Origin: Streptomyces sp. NBC_01267
Lineage (GTDB): Bacteria > Actinomycetota > Actinomycetes > Streptomycetales > Streptomycetaceae
NCBI RefSeq assembly: GCF_036241575.1
Contig: NZ_CP108455.1
Coordinates: 7,051,001-7,115,000, forward strand
DNA length: 64,000 nt
Reading direction: 5' to 3'
In this document: positions 41,604 to 50,942 of the stretch, one piece after another
Position numbering within the stretch: the first letter of the stretch is position 1
Layout: each line of letters opens with the position of its first letter
Position numbers and translations under genes: made by a program
Notes under the pieces: generated by a model
What the model was told of the DNA's origin: nothing
The model's database searches: none
What the model saw: only the letters and a program-made list of their open reading frames with translations

Positions 41604-42600
41604 TCACTGAATCCGGCGGGGTGACGGTCTCCCGGTCCAGGCCGCGGATCAGCATCCGCACCATCAACTGCCCCATCCCCTCGATGTCCTGACGGATCGT
41701 CGTCAGCGGAGGGTCGGTGAGTTCCGCGACCTTCTCCATGTTGTCGAAGCCGACCACCGCCACGTCCTCCGGCACCCGCCGGCCGTGGTTCCGCAGCACC
41801 TGGAGCGCGCCGGACGCCATCAGGTCGTTGGCCGCGAACACGGCGTCCAGCTCCGGCCGGCGCGCCAGCAGTTCGGCCATGGCCGCGGCTCCGCTCTCCT
41901 CGGTGAAGGCGCCCTGGGCGGTGAGCCCCGGATCGACGTCCAGCAGCACGTCCCGGTACCCGTCCAGCCGGTCGATGCCGGAGGTCTGGTCCTGGGGGCC
42001 CGCGATGTGCGCGATGCTGCGGCGCCCGAGCCCGACCAGGTGCTGTACGGCCTGGCGGGCGCCGCCCCGGTTGTCGCAGTCGGCGTACGGCAGGGCGAGG
42101 TCCGACTCCGGGCCCTTCCACACCGGACGGCCGCCGAACACCGCCGGGATCCCGGCCTTGTGGATGACGGCGGGCAGCGGATCCTCGGTGTGCAGCGAGA
42201 ACGCCAGCGCGCCGTCCACATGGCCGCCGGCGAGATAGCGGGCGACCCGGTCGTAGTCGCCGCTTCCCTCCACGAGGAGCAGAACCAACTGCGAGTCGTG
42301 CGCCGTCAGTTCGCGGCTTATGCCGCGCAGCTGCTGGGAGAAGAACGGGTCCGAGAAGATCCGGATCTCGGGCTCCGCGATGATCACGGCCACCGCGCCG
42401 TTGCGCCGGGTGACCAGTGTCCTGGCCGCGTGATTGGGGATGTAGCCCAGCTCGTCGACGGCCTCCTGGACCCGTTCGACCAGCAACTGCCGCACCCCGG
42501 CGCCGCCGTTGACGACGCGCGACGCGGTCGCCCGGGACACACCCGCGCGGGCCGCTACGGCCTCCAGGGTCGGACGGGAGCCGGGGATCGGATCGGGCAC
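41566..42600 (-). CDS. LacI-family transcriptional regulator
   Basis: A 344-residue repressor: helix-turn-helix TLEAVAARAGVSRATASRVVNGGAGVRQLLVERV (~8-45) followed by a periplasmic-binding-protein-like sensor domain (EPEIRIFSDPFFSQQLRGISREL, GRPVW, ADCDNRGGARQAVQHL, DAVFAANDLMASGALQVL). GTG 42600 with GAGGAG upstream fits better than the upstream ATG. Sugar binding is usual for the family, but no sugar operon is adjacent, so the target is unknown. Confidence 0.92.
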   Translation of the reverse strand: MPDPIPGSRPTLEAVAARAGVSRATASRVVNGGAGVRQLLVERVQEAVDELGYIPNHAARTLVTRRNGAVAVIIAEPEIRIFSDPFFSQQLRGISRELTAHDSQLVLLLVEGSGDYDRVARYLAGGHVDGALAFSLHTEDPLPAVIHKAGIPAVFGGRPVWKGPESDLALPYADCDNRGGARQAVQHLVGLGRRSIAHIAGPQDQTSGIDRLDGYRDVLLDVDPGLTAQGAFTEESGAAAMAELLARRPELDAVFAANDLMASGALQVLRNHGRRVPEDVAVVGFDNMEKVAELTDPPLTTIRQDIEGMGQLMVRMLIRGLDRETVTPPDSVIMPTDLVRRASA

Positions 42601-42719
42601 GGGAGCTCCTCGTCGGCGTAGTTGCTGGTCGGGTGGTGCTCGCGGTGGGAGCAGCGTAACGACCTGGTGCACGATAGGCGGTTGATCAGACTGTCACCAC
42701 CTGTCGCCGGACGCGGAAA

Positions 42720-42751
42720 GCCGCGCCGCCCTCGGGAACGGGCGGCGCGGC
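42720..42751 (-). terminator. Hairpin terminator after M1 aminopeptidase gene
   Basis: A 12-bp perfect stem (42720-42731 with 42740-42751) and 8-nt loop, 17 nt beyond the minus-strand aminopeptidase stop. Confidence 0.85.
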
Positions 42752-42767
42752 AGGGGCTGCAAGCAGG

Positions 42768-44282
42768 TCAGTGCGCGTGCACGGTGCGGTGCGTGCGCTC
42801 GATCTGCTCCCAGGACCTGGGCCGGACCGGCTTCGCGTCCGGGCGGGCGATCCGCGCCTTCGCCGCCGCCGGCGCGGCCGGCTTGGCGGTGGTGAACAGC
42901 CAGGTGTCGAAGAACTCGGCCAGCGGCTTGCCCGAGATCCGCTCGGCGTACTTCTCGAAGTCGGCCACCGAGGCATTGCCGTAGGCGTGCTCGGTGGGCC
43001 ACCCCTTCAGGATCCGGAAGAACGCGGTGTCACCGATCTTGTTGCGCAGTGCCTGAATGGCGAGCGCGCCCCGGTCGTACACGGCGGCGTCGAACTGGTT
43101 GTCCGCGCCCGGGTCGCCCGGCTTCACCGTCCAGAAGGCGTCGTCGGCCGGGTGCGAGTCGTACACGTAGTCCGCGAGCTGCTGTGTGGTGCCCTGGCCC
43201 TCGCTCTCCGACCACAGCCACTCGGCGTAGCTGGCGAAACCCTCGTTGATCCAGATGTCCTTCCAGCCCTTGAGGGACACACTGTCCCCGTACCACTGGT
43301 GCGCCAACTCATGGACGATCACCGAGGTGTTGGCGCCGTTCGCGAACTGCTTGGGACTGTAGAACGGCCGGGTCTGGGTCTCCAGCGCGTAGCCCGTGGT
43401 GGTGTTGGGGACGTAGCCGCCCAGCGCGCTGAACGGGTACGGGCCGAAGTAGCCGCTCAGCCAGTCGGCGACCTCACCGGTCCGCTCCACGCTGGCGCGG
43501 GCCGCCCCGTAGTTGTCGCCCAGGTCCTTGCTGTACGCGTTGACGATCGGCACGCCCGCCGCCGTCGTGTCCGTGGTGATGTCGAACTTGCCGACCGCGA
43601 GCGTGGTCAGGTACGTCGCCTGCGGCTTGTTGGACCGCCAGTTGAACGTGGTCCTGCCGAGCTTCGAGCGCTGCGACTGGAGCACACCGTTGCTGATGGC
43701 CTGGGTACCGTCCGGCACGGAGACCGACACATCGAAGGTGGCCTTGTCGAGCGGGTGGTCGTTGCTCGGGAACCACCACCAGGCCGACTCGGGTTCGTCC
43801 GCCGCGACCGCGCCGTCCGGGGTCCGGTGCCAGGTCGAGAAGCCGTACGCCGATTTCGTGGACGGCACGCCGCTGTAGCGCACGACGACGGTGACGGAGG
43901 AACCCTTGGCCAGCGACCGGGCCGGAGTGACCTCCAGTTCGTGCTGCCCGGACGTGGCGAAGGTGGCCTTCGCGCCGTTGACCCGTACTTCGCTCACATC
44001 GAGCAGGAAGTCCAGATCGAACCGCGAGAGGTCCTGGGTGGCGGTGGCGAGGATCGTCGCCGTGCCGTCCAGCCGGTCGGTCGACGGCTCGTACTTCAGC
44101 TTCAGGTCGTAGTGCGAGACGTCGTAGCCGCCGTTGCCGTACGCCGGGTAGTAGGGGTCGCCGATGCCGGGGGCGCCGGGCGTGGCGTCGCTGGGCGCGG
44201 ACCCTCGGGCAGCGGCCGATGCCGGGATCGCCAGCATGAGTGAGGCCGCGAGCACGCTCGGGACGATGAGTCTGCGGTGCAC
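42768..44282 (-). CDS. Secreted M1-family metallo-aminopeptidase
   Basis: Exported zinc peptidase of the gluzincin M1 family, 504 residues. GTG 44282 follows TTGGAG; signal peptide ~1-25 (LAASLMLAIPASAAA). Beta-sandwich N domain ~45-240 with YDLKLKYEP; catalytic domain with zinc motif HELAHQWYGD and the third ligand Glu in NEGFASYAEWL. The usual GAMEN exopeptidase loop is replaced by a region around NTTGYALETQTRPFY, so substrate handling may differ from classical aminopeptidases. It lacks the large C-terminal domain of PepN. Likely nutrient peptide release. Confidence 0.92.
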   Translation of the reverse strand: MHRRLIVPSVLAASLMLAIPASAAARGSAPSDATPGAPGIGDPYYPAYGNGGYDVSHYDLKLKYEPSTDRLDGTATILATATQDLSRFDLDFLLDVSEVRVNGAKATFATSGQHELEVTPARSLAKGSSVTVVVRYSGVPSTKSAYGFSTWHRTPDGAVAADEPESAWWWFPSNDHPLDKATFDVSVSVPDGTQAISNGVLQSQRSKLGRTTFNWRSNKPQATYLTTLAVGKFDITTDTTAAGVPIVNAYSKDLGDNYGAARASVERTGEVADWLSGYFGPYPFSALGGYVPNTTTGYALETQTRPFYSPKQFANGANTSVIVHELAHQWYGDSVSLKGWKDIWINEGFASYAEWLWSESEGQGTTQQLADYVYDSHPADDAFWTVKPGDPGADNQFDAAVYDRGALAIQALRNKIGDTAFFRILKGWPTEHAYGNASVADFEKYAERISGKPLAEFFDTWLFTTAKPAAPAAAKARIARPDAKPVRPRSWEQIERTHRTVHAH

Positions 44283-44441
44283 GGATGCTCCAAGTCGTGG
44301 GAGTCGTGGATCCCTTCGACCCTATTCAGCCCATGAACCACTGGTCATGTCCACGGTCACTGCTGTCACAGGATCGCCATCCGGCCGTCATGTGCCGCCC
44401 GCCGGGTACCCGTCCCCTCGTGCGCCCGCAACGGACAGGTC

Positions 44442-45482
44442 CTACGCGGCTGCCCCCGCGTCCACCAGCCGGGCCGCCTCCCTGGCGCAGCCCCAGGCCA
44501 CGGTGACGCCCGCGCCGCCGTGGCCGTAGTTGTGCACCAGGACCTGGCCGGACGGTCCCGTCGGATCGGTCCGGGGCGTCCGGTGCGGTGGGTCGTCAGG
44601 CGCCGTGCCGGGCGTTCCGGGCCCGGCGGGGACCGGCCGGACACGTCCCGGCAGTGAACGGGCCGGCCGCTCGGCCTCCAGACGCACCGCGGACCGGGAA
44701 GGCCGGAGGCCGACCCGGTGGGCCAGGACCTTCGCGTCCGCGATCTCCGGCCTGAGCCGCGCGCACCGGGCGACGATCGCCTCCGCCGTCGCCGGGTCCG
44801 GCCGGAGGTTCCAGTCGTCCTCCTGCGCCGTGCCGCCCAGGAGCAGGCCGCCGGGTTGCGGGAAGTAGTACGTCGTATCGCTCGACGTGTGGTCGACGAC
44901 CGTGCACCACTCGTCGATCCCCGGATTCTCGACGAGTACCAGCTGCCCGCGCACCGGCCGCACCTCGGGGTCCGGCACCAGGCCGTGCGCGCCGAGCCCG
45001 GTGCAGTTGACCACCACCGGGGACGGCACCTCCGCGAGCTCCGTCACCGTCCGCTCCTCCACCCGGCCGCCCGCCGCTTCCAGCCTGCGGCGCAGCCACC
45101 CCAGATGGGCCGGCATGTCGATCAGCGGAAGCCGGGCCCGCAGGCCCTCCGCGACCTCCCGCAGCCCGGTCAGCTGCGCGGCCCAGGGGCCCAGTTCGGC
45201 GATCCCCGCCCCGACGTGCACCCCGTCGACCAGCCGGACCCCGGTCCGTCGCGGGTCCGCGGCCAGCGCTTCGTACTCCCGCAGTGACTCCAGCGACCAG
45301 CGGCCCACCAGCTCCTCGGGCTCGATGCGGTACGGCCACCACAGGGCCCCCGCGACCGCCGACGTCGTCCGCCCGGCCGGGTCCCGGCTCCACACCCGCA
45401 CCGGGTGGCCGCCCTCCGCGAGGACGATGGCCGTCGTCAGACCGATGACCCCGCCGCCCACCACGATCACTTCGCTGCTCAT
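44442..45482 (-). CDS. D-amino-acid oxidase-like FAD oxidoreductase
   Basis: A 346-residue DAO-family flavoprotein. FAD-binding GGGVIGLTTAIVLAEGGHPV at the N terminus, GALWWPYRIEP substrate-loop region, VVVNCTGLGAHGLV, RPVRGQLVLVENP and the C-terminal VLVHNYGHGGAGVTVAWG. It would oxidise D-amino acids to keto acids, ammonia and peroxide. ATG 45482 is the first start inside the conserved fold, although its ribosome site is weak. A ~30-residue Pro/Arg-rich insertion precedes the final block (near GRVRPVPAGP). Divergent from the second ABC-F by 83 nt. Confidence 0.89.
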   Translation of the reverse strand: MSSEVIVVGGGVIGLTTAIVLAEGGHPVRVWSRDPAGRTTSAVAGALWWPYRIEPEELVGRWSLESLREYEALAADPRRTGVRLVDGVHVGAGIAELGPWAAQLTGLREVAEGLRARLPLIDMPAHLGWLRRRLEAAGGRVEERTVTELAEVPSPVVVNCTGLGAHGLVPDPEVRPVRGQLVLVENPGIDEWCTVVDHTSSDTTYYFPQPGGLLLGGTAQEDDWNLRPDPATAEAIVARCARLRPEIADAKVLAHRVGLRPSRSAVRLEAERPARSLPGRVRPVPAGPGTPGTAPDDPPHRTPRTDPTGPSGQVLVHNYGHGGAGVTVAWGCAREAARLVDAGAAA

Positions 45483-45565
45483 CCTGCGGACCGTAGCCGA
45501 GTCCCCGCTGCGCCGTCCTCCTCTCCCACCCTCCAATTGCCGGTCGGTCTAAGATCGGTCCCCTC

Positions 45566-47203
45566 ATGACTGCAACCCTTGTCGCCAAAGACCTCGCCGC
45601 GGGCCACGGTGACCGCTCGCTCTTCTCCGGCCTCGATCTCGTCGTCGCGCCGGGGGACGTGATCGGTCTCGTCGGAGTCAACGGCGCCGGAAAATCCACG
45701 CTGCTGCGCCTCCTCGCCGGGCTCGACACCCCCGAGGACGGCGAGCTGAAGCTGTCGCCGCCCACCGCCTCCGTCGGCCATCTCCCGCAGGAGCCGGAGC
45801 GGCGCGACGGCGAGACCGTACGGGCCTTCCTGGCCCGCCGTACGGGCGTCGCCGCCGCCCAGAGCGCCATGGAGGAAGCCACCCAGGGCCTCGTCGACGG
45901 GACCCCCGGCGCGGACGACGCGTACGCCACCACGCTCGAACGCTGGCTCGATCTCGGCGGCGCCGACCTGGACGAGCGCGCCGACGAAGTGGCCGGATCC
46001 CTCGGTCTGACCGTCGGGCTCGACCAGCCGATGACCTCCCTCTCCGGAGGCCAGGCGGCCCGCGCCGGTCTCGCTTCGCTGCTGCTCTCCCGGTACGACG
46101 TCTTCCTGCTCGACGAGCCGACGAACGACCTCGACCTGGACGGCCTGGAACGGCTGGAGCGATTCGTCGCAGGGCTGCGCGCCGGCACGGTCGTCATCAG
46201 CCACGACCGTGAGTTCCTGACCCGCACGGTCACCAAGGTCCTCGAACTGGATCTTGCCCAGCAGCAGATCACGCTGTACGGCGGCGGCTACGCCGGGTAC
46301 CTGGAGGAGCGGGAGACGGCCCGCCGGCACGCCCGCGAGGACTTCGACGAGTACGCGGACAAGCGGTCGGCGCTCGAAGGGCGGGCCCAGATGCAGCGGG
46401 GCTGGATGGACAAGGGCGTCAAGAACGCCCGCCGCAAGGCGACCGACAACGACAAGATCGGCCGTAAGTTCCGCAGCGAGGCGAGCGAGAAGCAGGCGGC
46501 GAAGGCCCGCCAGACGCAGCGCATGATCGAGCGCCTCGACGTCGTGGAGGAACCCCGCAAGGAGTGGGAACTCCGCATGGAGATCGCGGCGGCCCCCCGC
46601 TCCGGCGCGGTCGTGGCCACGCTGCGCGACGCGAGGGTCGCCCGGGGCGCCTTCTCCTTCGGGCCGGCGCACCTCCAGATCGACTGGGCGGACCGGGTCG
46701 CCATCACCGGCGCCAACGGCGCGGGCAAGTCCACCCTGCTCGGCGCGCTGCTCGGCCGGGTCCCCCTCGACACAGGCCATGCGGCGCTCGGCCCGGGGGT
46801 CGTGGTCGGCGAGGTCGACCAGGCGCGCGGCCTCTTCTACGGTACGCAGACGCTCCTGGAGGCTTTCTGCGCGGCCGTCCCCGACACGGAGCCGGCCGAA
46901 GTCCGCACGCTCCTGGCCAAGTTCGGCCTGAAGGCGGCCCACGTCCTGCGCCCCGCGAACACCCTGTCGCCGGGCGAACGCACCCGTGCCGCGCTCGCGC
47001 TGCTCCAGGGTCGTGGCGTCAATCTCCTCGTCCTGGACGAGCCGACGAACCACCTCGACCTGGAGGCCATCGAGCAGCTGGAGTCGGCCCTCGACTCGTA
47101 CGAGGGCACGCTGCTGCTGGTCACCCACGACCGCCGGATGCTCGACGCGGTCCGCACGACGCGTCGCATCGAGGTGGCGGAGGGCAAGCTCACCGAACTC
47201 TGA
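45566..47203 (+). CDS. ABC-F family ATPase (second of two in window)
   Basis: A 545-residue cytoplasmic ABC-F protein: GVNGAGKST (~39-47), SGGQAARAGLASLLLS and LLDEPTNDLDLDGL in the first domain; linker with KGVKNARRKATDNDKIGRK; GANGAGKST and SPGERTRAALALL with LDEPTNHLDLEAIEQLE in the second. The signature of domain two is SPGER instead of SGGER. It differs clearly from the ABC-F at 24415 and resembles housekeeping/antibiotic-protection types seen in many Streptomyces. It has no upstream hairpin; the 5' gap is only 83 nt. Confidence 0.91.
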   Translation: MTATLVAKDLAAGHGDRSLFSGLDLVVAPGDVIGLVGVNGAGKSTLLRLLAGLDTPEDGELKLSPPTASVGHLPQEPERRDGETVRAFLARRTGVAAAQSAMEEATQGLVDGTPGADDAYATTLERWLDLGGADLDERADEVAGSLGLTVGLDQPMTSLSGGQAARAGLASLLLSRYDVFLLDEPTNDLDLDGLERLERFVAGLRAGTVVISHDREFLTRTVTKVLELDLAQQQITLYGGGYAGYLEERETARRHAREDFDEYADKRSALEGRAQMQRGWMDKGVKNARRKATDNDKIGRKFRSEASEKQAAKARQTQRMIERLDVVEEPRKEWELRMEIAAAPRSGAVVATLRDARVARGAFSFGPAHLQIDWADRVAITGANGAGKSTLLGALLGRVPLDTGHAALGPGVVVGEVDQARGLFYGTQTLLEAFCAAVPDTEPAEVRTLLAKFGLKAAHVLRPANTLSPGERTRAALALLQGRGVNLLVLDEPTNHLDLEAIEQLESALDSYEGTLLLVTHDRRMLDAVRTTRRIEVAEGKLTEL

Positions 47204-47298
47204 GCGGACGCCCCGCTAGCCCCGGCCGACGGACGGTCGGCCCGTCGGACGGGCCGACGGATGTGCTGAGGGCGGGGTGCCGAACGCTCCGCCGGACG

Positions 47299-47342
47299 GG
47301 ACGGGACGGTACGCGCTGCTACCCGCGCGCACCGTCCCGTCC
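47299..47342. terminator. Bidirectional hairpin terminator
   Basis: A 12-bp perfect outer stem (47299-47310 with 47331-47342), one mismatch, then 5 more pairs (47312-47316 with 47325-47329) closing an 8-nt loop, between the convergent ABC-F and Tex genes. Confidence 0.83.
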
Positions 47343-47359
47343 GCCGGCCGGGACACCGC

Positions 47360-49753
47360 TCAGCGGCGCCCGCGCTCCGGCCCGCTCAGTCCGGCCCGCC
47401 GCAGTGCGTCAGCCATCGCGCTGTTGGCGGGAGCCGGGGCCGAGGACTGCCGTCCGCCGCTGCCGCCACCACCACGCTGCGCGCGGCCTCCCTGCCGTTG
47501 CTGCGGGGGCCGGCCGTCCTGCCCGCGCTCCCGGCGCTCCCCGCCACCACCCGACCTGGCCGGCTTGGACGCCGCCTCGTCGTCCAGCCGCAGCGTCAGC
47601 GAGATGCGCTTGCGCGGGATGTCGACGTCCATCACCTTCACCTTGACGATGTCGCCGGGCTTGACCACGTCACGCGGGTCCTTGACGAAGGTCTTGGACA
47701 GCGCGGACACATGCACGAGCCCGTCCTGATGGACACCGATGTCGACGAACGCGCCGAACGCCGCGACATTCGTGACGACGCCCTCCAGGACCATCCCGGA
47801 CGTCAGGTCGCCCAGCTTCTCGACACCTTCCTTGAAGGTGGCCGTCTTGAACGCGGGCCGCGGGTCGCGTCCCGGTTTCTCCAGCTCGCGCAGAATGTCC
47901 GACACCGTCGGCAGCCCGAACTTGTCGTTCACGAAGTCGGCCGGATCCAGCGAACGCAGCAGCGGCGCGTTGCCCACCAGTGAACTTCCGCCCGCCGACC
48001 TGGTCATGGCCCGCACCACCGGATAGGACTCCGGGTGCACGCTCGACGCGTCCAGCGGGTCGTCGCCGTCCCTGATGCGCAGGAAGCCCGCGCACTGCTC
48101 GTACGCCTTGGGGCCCAGCCTCGCCACGTCCTTGAGCGCCTTGCGGGACCGGAAGGGGCCGTTGGCGTCGCGGTGCGCCACGATGTTCTCGGCGAGCCCC
48201 GACCCGATGCCCGAGACCCGGGAGAGCAGCGGCGCCGAGGCGGTGTTGACGTCCACCCCCACGCCGTTCACACAGTCCTCGACGACCGCGTCGAGCGAGC
48301 GGGAGAGCTTCACCTCGGACAGGTCGTGCTGGTACTGGCCCACGCCGATCGACTTGGGGTCGATCTTGACCAGCTCGGCGAGCGGGTCCTGGAGCCTGCG
48401 GGCGATCGACACCGCGCCGCGCAGCGTCACATCCATGTCCGGCAGCTCCTGCGAGGCGAACGCGGAAGCCGAGTAGACGGAAGCGCCCGCCTCCGAGACC
48501 ATCACCTTCGTCAGGTTCAACTCGGGGTGCTTGGCGCACAGTTCGCCCGCCAGCTTGTCGGTCTCCCGGGACGCCGTACCGTTGCCGATCGCGATCAGGT
48601 CCACCGCGTGCTCCTTCGCCAGCCGGGCCAGCTTGGCGAGCGCCTCGTCCCACCGGTTGGCCGGGACGTGCGGGTGGATCACATCGGTCGCCACGACCTT
48701 GCCGGTCGCGTCGACGACGGCCACCTTCACGCCCGTACGGAACCCGGGGTCCAGGCCGAGCGTGGCGCGGGTCCCGGCCGGTGCGGCCAGCAGCAGGTCG
48801 CGCAGGTTCGAGGCGAAGACCTTCACCGCCTCGTCCTCCGCGGCGGTCCGCAGCCGAAGCCTCAGGTCGATCCCCAGATGTACCAGGATCCGGGTGCGCC
48901 ACGACCAACGCACCGTCTCCGCAAGCCACTTGTCGCCTGGCCTGCCCCGGTCGGCCACTCCGAAGCGCCGGGCGATCATCGCCTCGTACGTCGACGGTCC
49001 CGCGGTGTCCCCGGGCTCCTCCGGTTCGAGGACCAGGTCGAGTACGTCCTCCTTCTCGCCCCGGAGCATCGCCAGCACCCGGTGCGAGGGCAGCGCGGTG
49101 AACGGCTCCGCGAAGTCGAAGTAGTCGGCGAACTTGGCACCGGCCTCTTCCTTGGCCTCCCGCACCTTCGCCGTCAGCCGCCCGCGCGACCACATGCGTT
49201 CACGCAGCTCACCGATGAGGTCGGCGTCCTCGCCGAACCGCTCGGTGAGGACGGAACGCGCGCCCTCCAGAGCGGCGGCGGGATCCGCCACGCCCCTGTC
49301 CGCGTCGACGAACGCGGCGGCGGCCACGAGCGGTTCCACCGAGGGGTCGCCCAGCAGCCCGTCGGCGAGCGGTTCGAGACCGGCCTCGCGGGCGATCTGC
49401 GCCTTGGTCCGGCGCTTCGGCTTGAACGGCAGGTAGATGTCCTCCAGCCGCGCCTTGGTCTCCGCTGCCCGGATCTGCGCCTCCAGCGCGGCATCGAGCT
49501 TGCCCTGCTCCCGTACGGAGTCCAGAACTGCCGTCCGCCGATCCTCCAGCTCCCGCAGGTAGCGCAGCCGCTCCTCCAGCGTGCGCAGCTGCGCGTCGTC
49601 GAGCATCTCGGTCGCTTCCTTGCGGTAGCGAGCGATGAACGGCACGGTCGAGCCGCCGTCGAGCAGCTCGACGGCGGCCTTCACCTGCCGTTCCCGGACG
49701 CCGAGTTCGTCGGCGATCCTGCCTTCGATGGAACCTGGGGTGGTCGTGGTCAC
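47360..49753 (-). CDS. tex: Tex family RNA-binding transcription accessory protein
   Basis: A 797-residue cytoplasmic nucleic-acid-binding protein related to eukaryotic Spt6. Domains in order: N-terminal helix-turn-helix (VRERQVKAAVELLDGGSTVPFIARYRKEATEML), YqgF-like nuclease fold (LDPGFRTGVKVAVVD), helix-hairpin-helix pair (LLSRVSGIGSGLAENIVAHRD, RLGPKAYEQCAGFLRI), and an S1 domain (~640-715: VLEGVVTNVAAFGAFVDIGVHQDGLVHVSAL). The last ~80 residues are Gly/Arg/Gln-rich. Start is GTG 49753. Tex helps transcription and RNA processing. Length fits the family. Confidence 0.95.
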   Translation of the reverse strand: MTTTTPGSIEGRIADELGVRERQVKAAVELLDGGSTVPFIARYRKEATEMLDDAQLRTLEERLRYLRELEDRRTAVLDSVREQGKLDAALEAQIRAAETKARLEDIYLPFKPKRRTKAQIAREAGLEPLADGLLGDPSVEPLVAAAAFVDADRGVADPAAALEGARSVLTERFGEDADLIGELRERMWSRGRLTAKVREAKEEAGAKFADYFDFAEPFTALPSHRVLAMLRGEKEDVLDLVLEPEEPGDTAGPSTYEAMIARRFGVADRGRPGDKWLAETVRWSWRTRILVHLGIDLRLRLRTAAEDEAVKVFASNLRDLLLAAPAGTRATLGLDPGFRTGVKVAVVDATGKVVATDVIHPHVPANRWDEALAKLARLAKEHAVDLIAIGNGTASRETDKLAGELCAKHPELNLTKVMVSEAGASVYSASAFASQELPDMDVTLRGAVSIARRLQDPLAELVKIDPKSIGVGQYQHDLSEVKLSRSLDAVVEDCVNGVGVDVNTASAPLLSRVSGIGSGLAENIVAHRDANGPFRSRKALKDVARLGPKAYEQCAGFLRIRDGDDPLDASSVHPESYPVVRAMTRSAGGSSLVGNAPLLRSLDPADFVNDKFGLPTVSDILRELEKPGRDPRPAFKTATFKEGVEKLGDLTSGMVLEGVVTNVAAFGAFVDIGVHQDGLVHVSALSKTFVKDPRDVVKPGDIVKVKVMDVDIPRKRISLTLRLDDEAASKPARSGGGGERRERGQDGRPPQQRQGGRAQRGGGGSGGRQSSAPAPANSAMADALRRAGLSGPERGRR

Positions 49754-49966
49754 GATCCCGTACCGCCTTCTCGCTGGGCTTGCCGCATTCCTCCGGGGAA
49801 GTCCCCGGAACCCCTTCGGACGGGCGGCCCGCCGGTCCTGGCCGGACCGCCGTCACGAGAGGGAAAACAGTGCACCAGCATTGTGGCAGGCGGCACCGAC
49901 AGGCCGGGGGCCACGCTCCGCGGAGGCGGCGGAGCGCCGGTCCGGCGGCCGGTCGCGGCGAGTCCG

Positions 49967-50833
49967 TCAGTCTCGCAGGTACGACGGGAAGGCCCCCGCG
50001 CCCGCCGCGGTGACCACGAAGTCGTGGACGAGCTCGGTGAGCCGTTCCACGCCCTCGGCGCCCAGGTGCGCGTACGGTGCCAGGTCGAGCCGGTCCGTCT
50101 GCGACTCGATGTCCTTGCGGAGCTGGATCCCCGCCTCGGTGAGCCCGTCCCCGGCGTCCATGAGCCCACGTCCGCGCAGTCGTTCCGCGGCGGAGTCCCA
50201 GTCCTCCTGGCCCCAGCCCCGGGTGGTGAGGAGCCAGCTGCGGGCCATGCCCTTGCCGGTCGCGGTGTGGCTCACGAGCGCCTCCAGCGGGCCCATTCCG
50301 GCAGTGAGCAGCACCGCGAGATGCCCGTCGCCGCGGTGTTCGCGCAGCAGTGTCGCCGCGTGCCAGAGCGCCAGATGCGGCTGCTCGGGCACCGGCAGAT
50401 CGGCATGGGCGGAGTACAGCGGCCGGGCGTGTCGGGTACAGGCCTCGGTGGCCCGCTGCGCGAGCCGCGCGGCCTCCGCCATTTCGGCGGAGGCTACGGC
50501 CTCCTCGCCGAGCACCCGGCGCAGCGTGCGGTCCGCGGCGCGCAGCCGGGCGCCGAGCACGGCCTCGGGCGAGGCCGTCTCCCACACCGCGGGGACGTAC
50601 CGGGCGATCAGCTCGGGGTTGAAGTTGTAGAACGCGGCGGCGATCGTGCCGGGCCCCACGGCCCCCATGGCGGCGCCCCGCGCGCCGAAGTAGGCGGAGC
50701 CCGCGTCGTCGACCCCGATTCCGGCGAGCTCCTCGGTGAATTCGGGGGAGAAGAACACCGTCGAGTGCAGGGGGTTGAGCACGTTGTGGCAGCGACGGCC
50801 GGCACGGGGCGGGAGAGAGGTCATGAGCCGCAT
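49967..50833 (-). CDS. SCO6745-family protein of unknown function
   Basis: A ~288-residue helical protein of the actinobacterial family represented by SCO6745: RRCHNVLNPLHSTVFFSPEFTEELAGIGVDD, GARGAAMGAVGPGTIAAAFYNFNPELI, RPLYSAHADLP, LALWHAATLLREHRGDGHLA, and GLTEAGIQLRKDIESQTDRL. The last block looks like a winged-helix (MarR-like) segment. Function is not known. ATG 50833 and ATG 50824 are both possible; neither has a good ribosome site. It is divergent from the GlxA-type regulator by about 110 nt. Confidence 0.82.
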   Translation of the reverse strand: MRLMTSLPPRAGRRCHNVLNPLHSTVFFSPEFTEELAGIGVDDAGSAYFGARGAAMGAVGPGTIAAAFYNFNPELIARYVPAVWETASPEAVLGARLRAADRTLRRVLGEEAVASAEMAEAARLAQRATEACTRHARPLYSAHADLPVPEQPHLALWHAATLLREHRGDGHLAVLLTAGMGPLEALVSHTATGKGMARSWLLTTRGWGQEDWDSAAERLRGRGLMDAGDGLTEAGIQLRKDIESQTDRLDLAPYAHLGAEGVERLTELVHDFVVTAAGAGAFPSYLRD

Positions 50834-50942
50834 GTTACTGACGGGTTGATGCACGGGGAAGGGTCGGGCCGGTACGCGGGGTGGAGAGCCGATGGCAGGA
50901 AAGGTGGGAAGTTCGTCATTGCGGCCACCACCAAGGCCGCGA

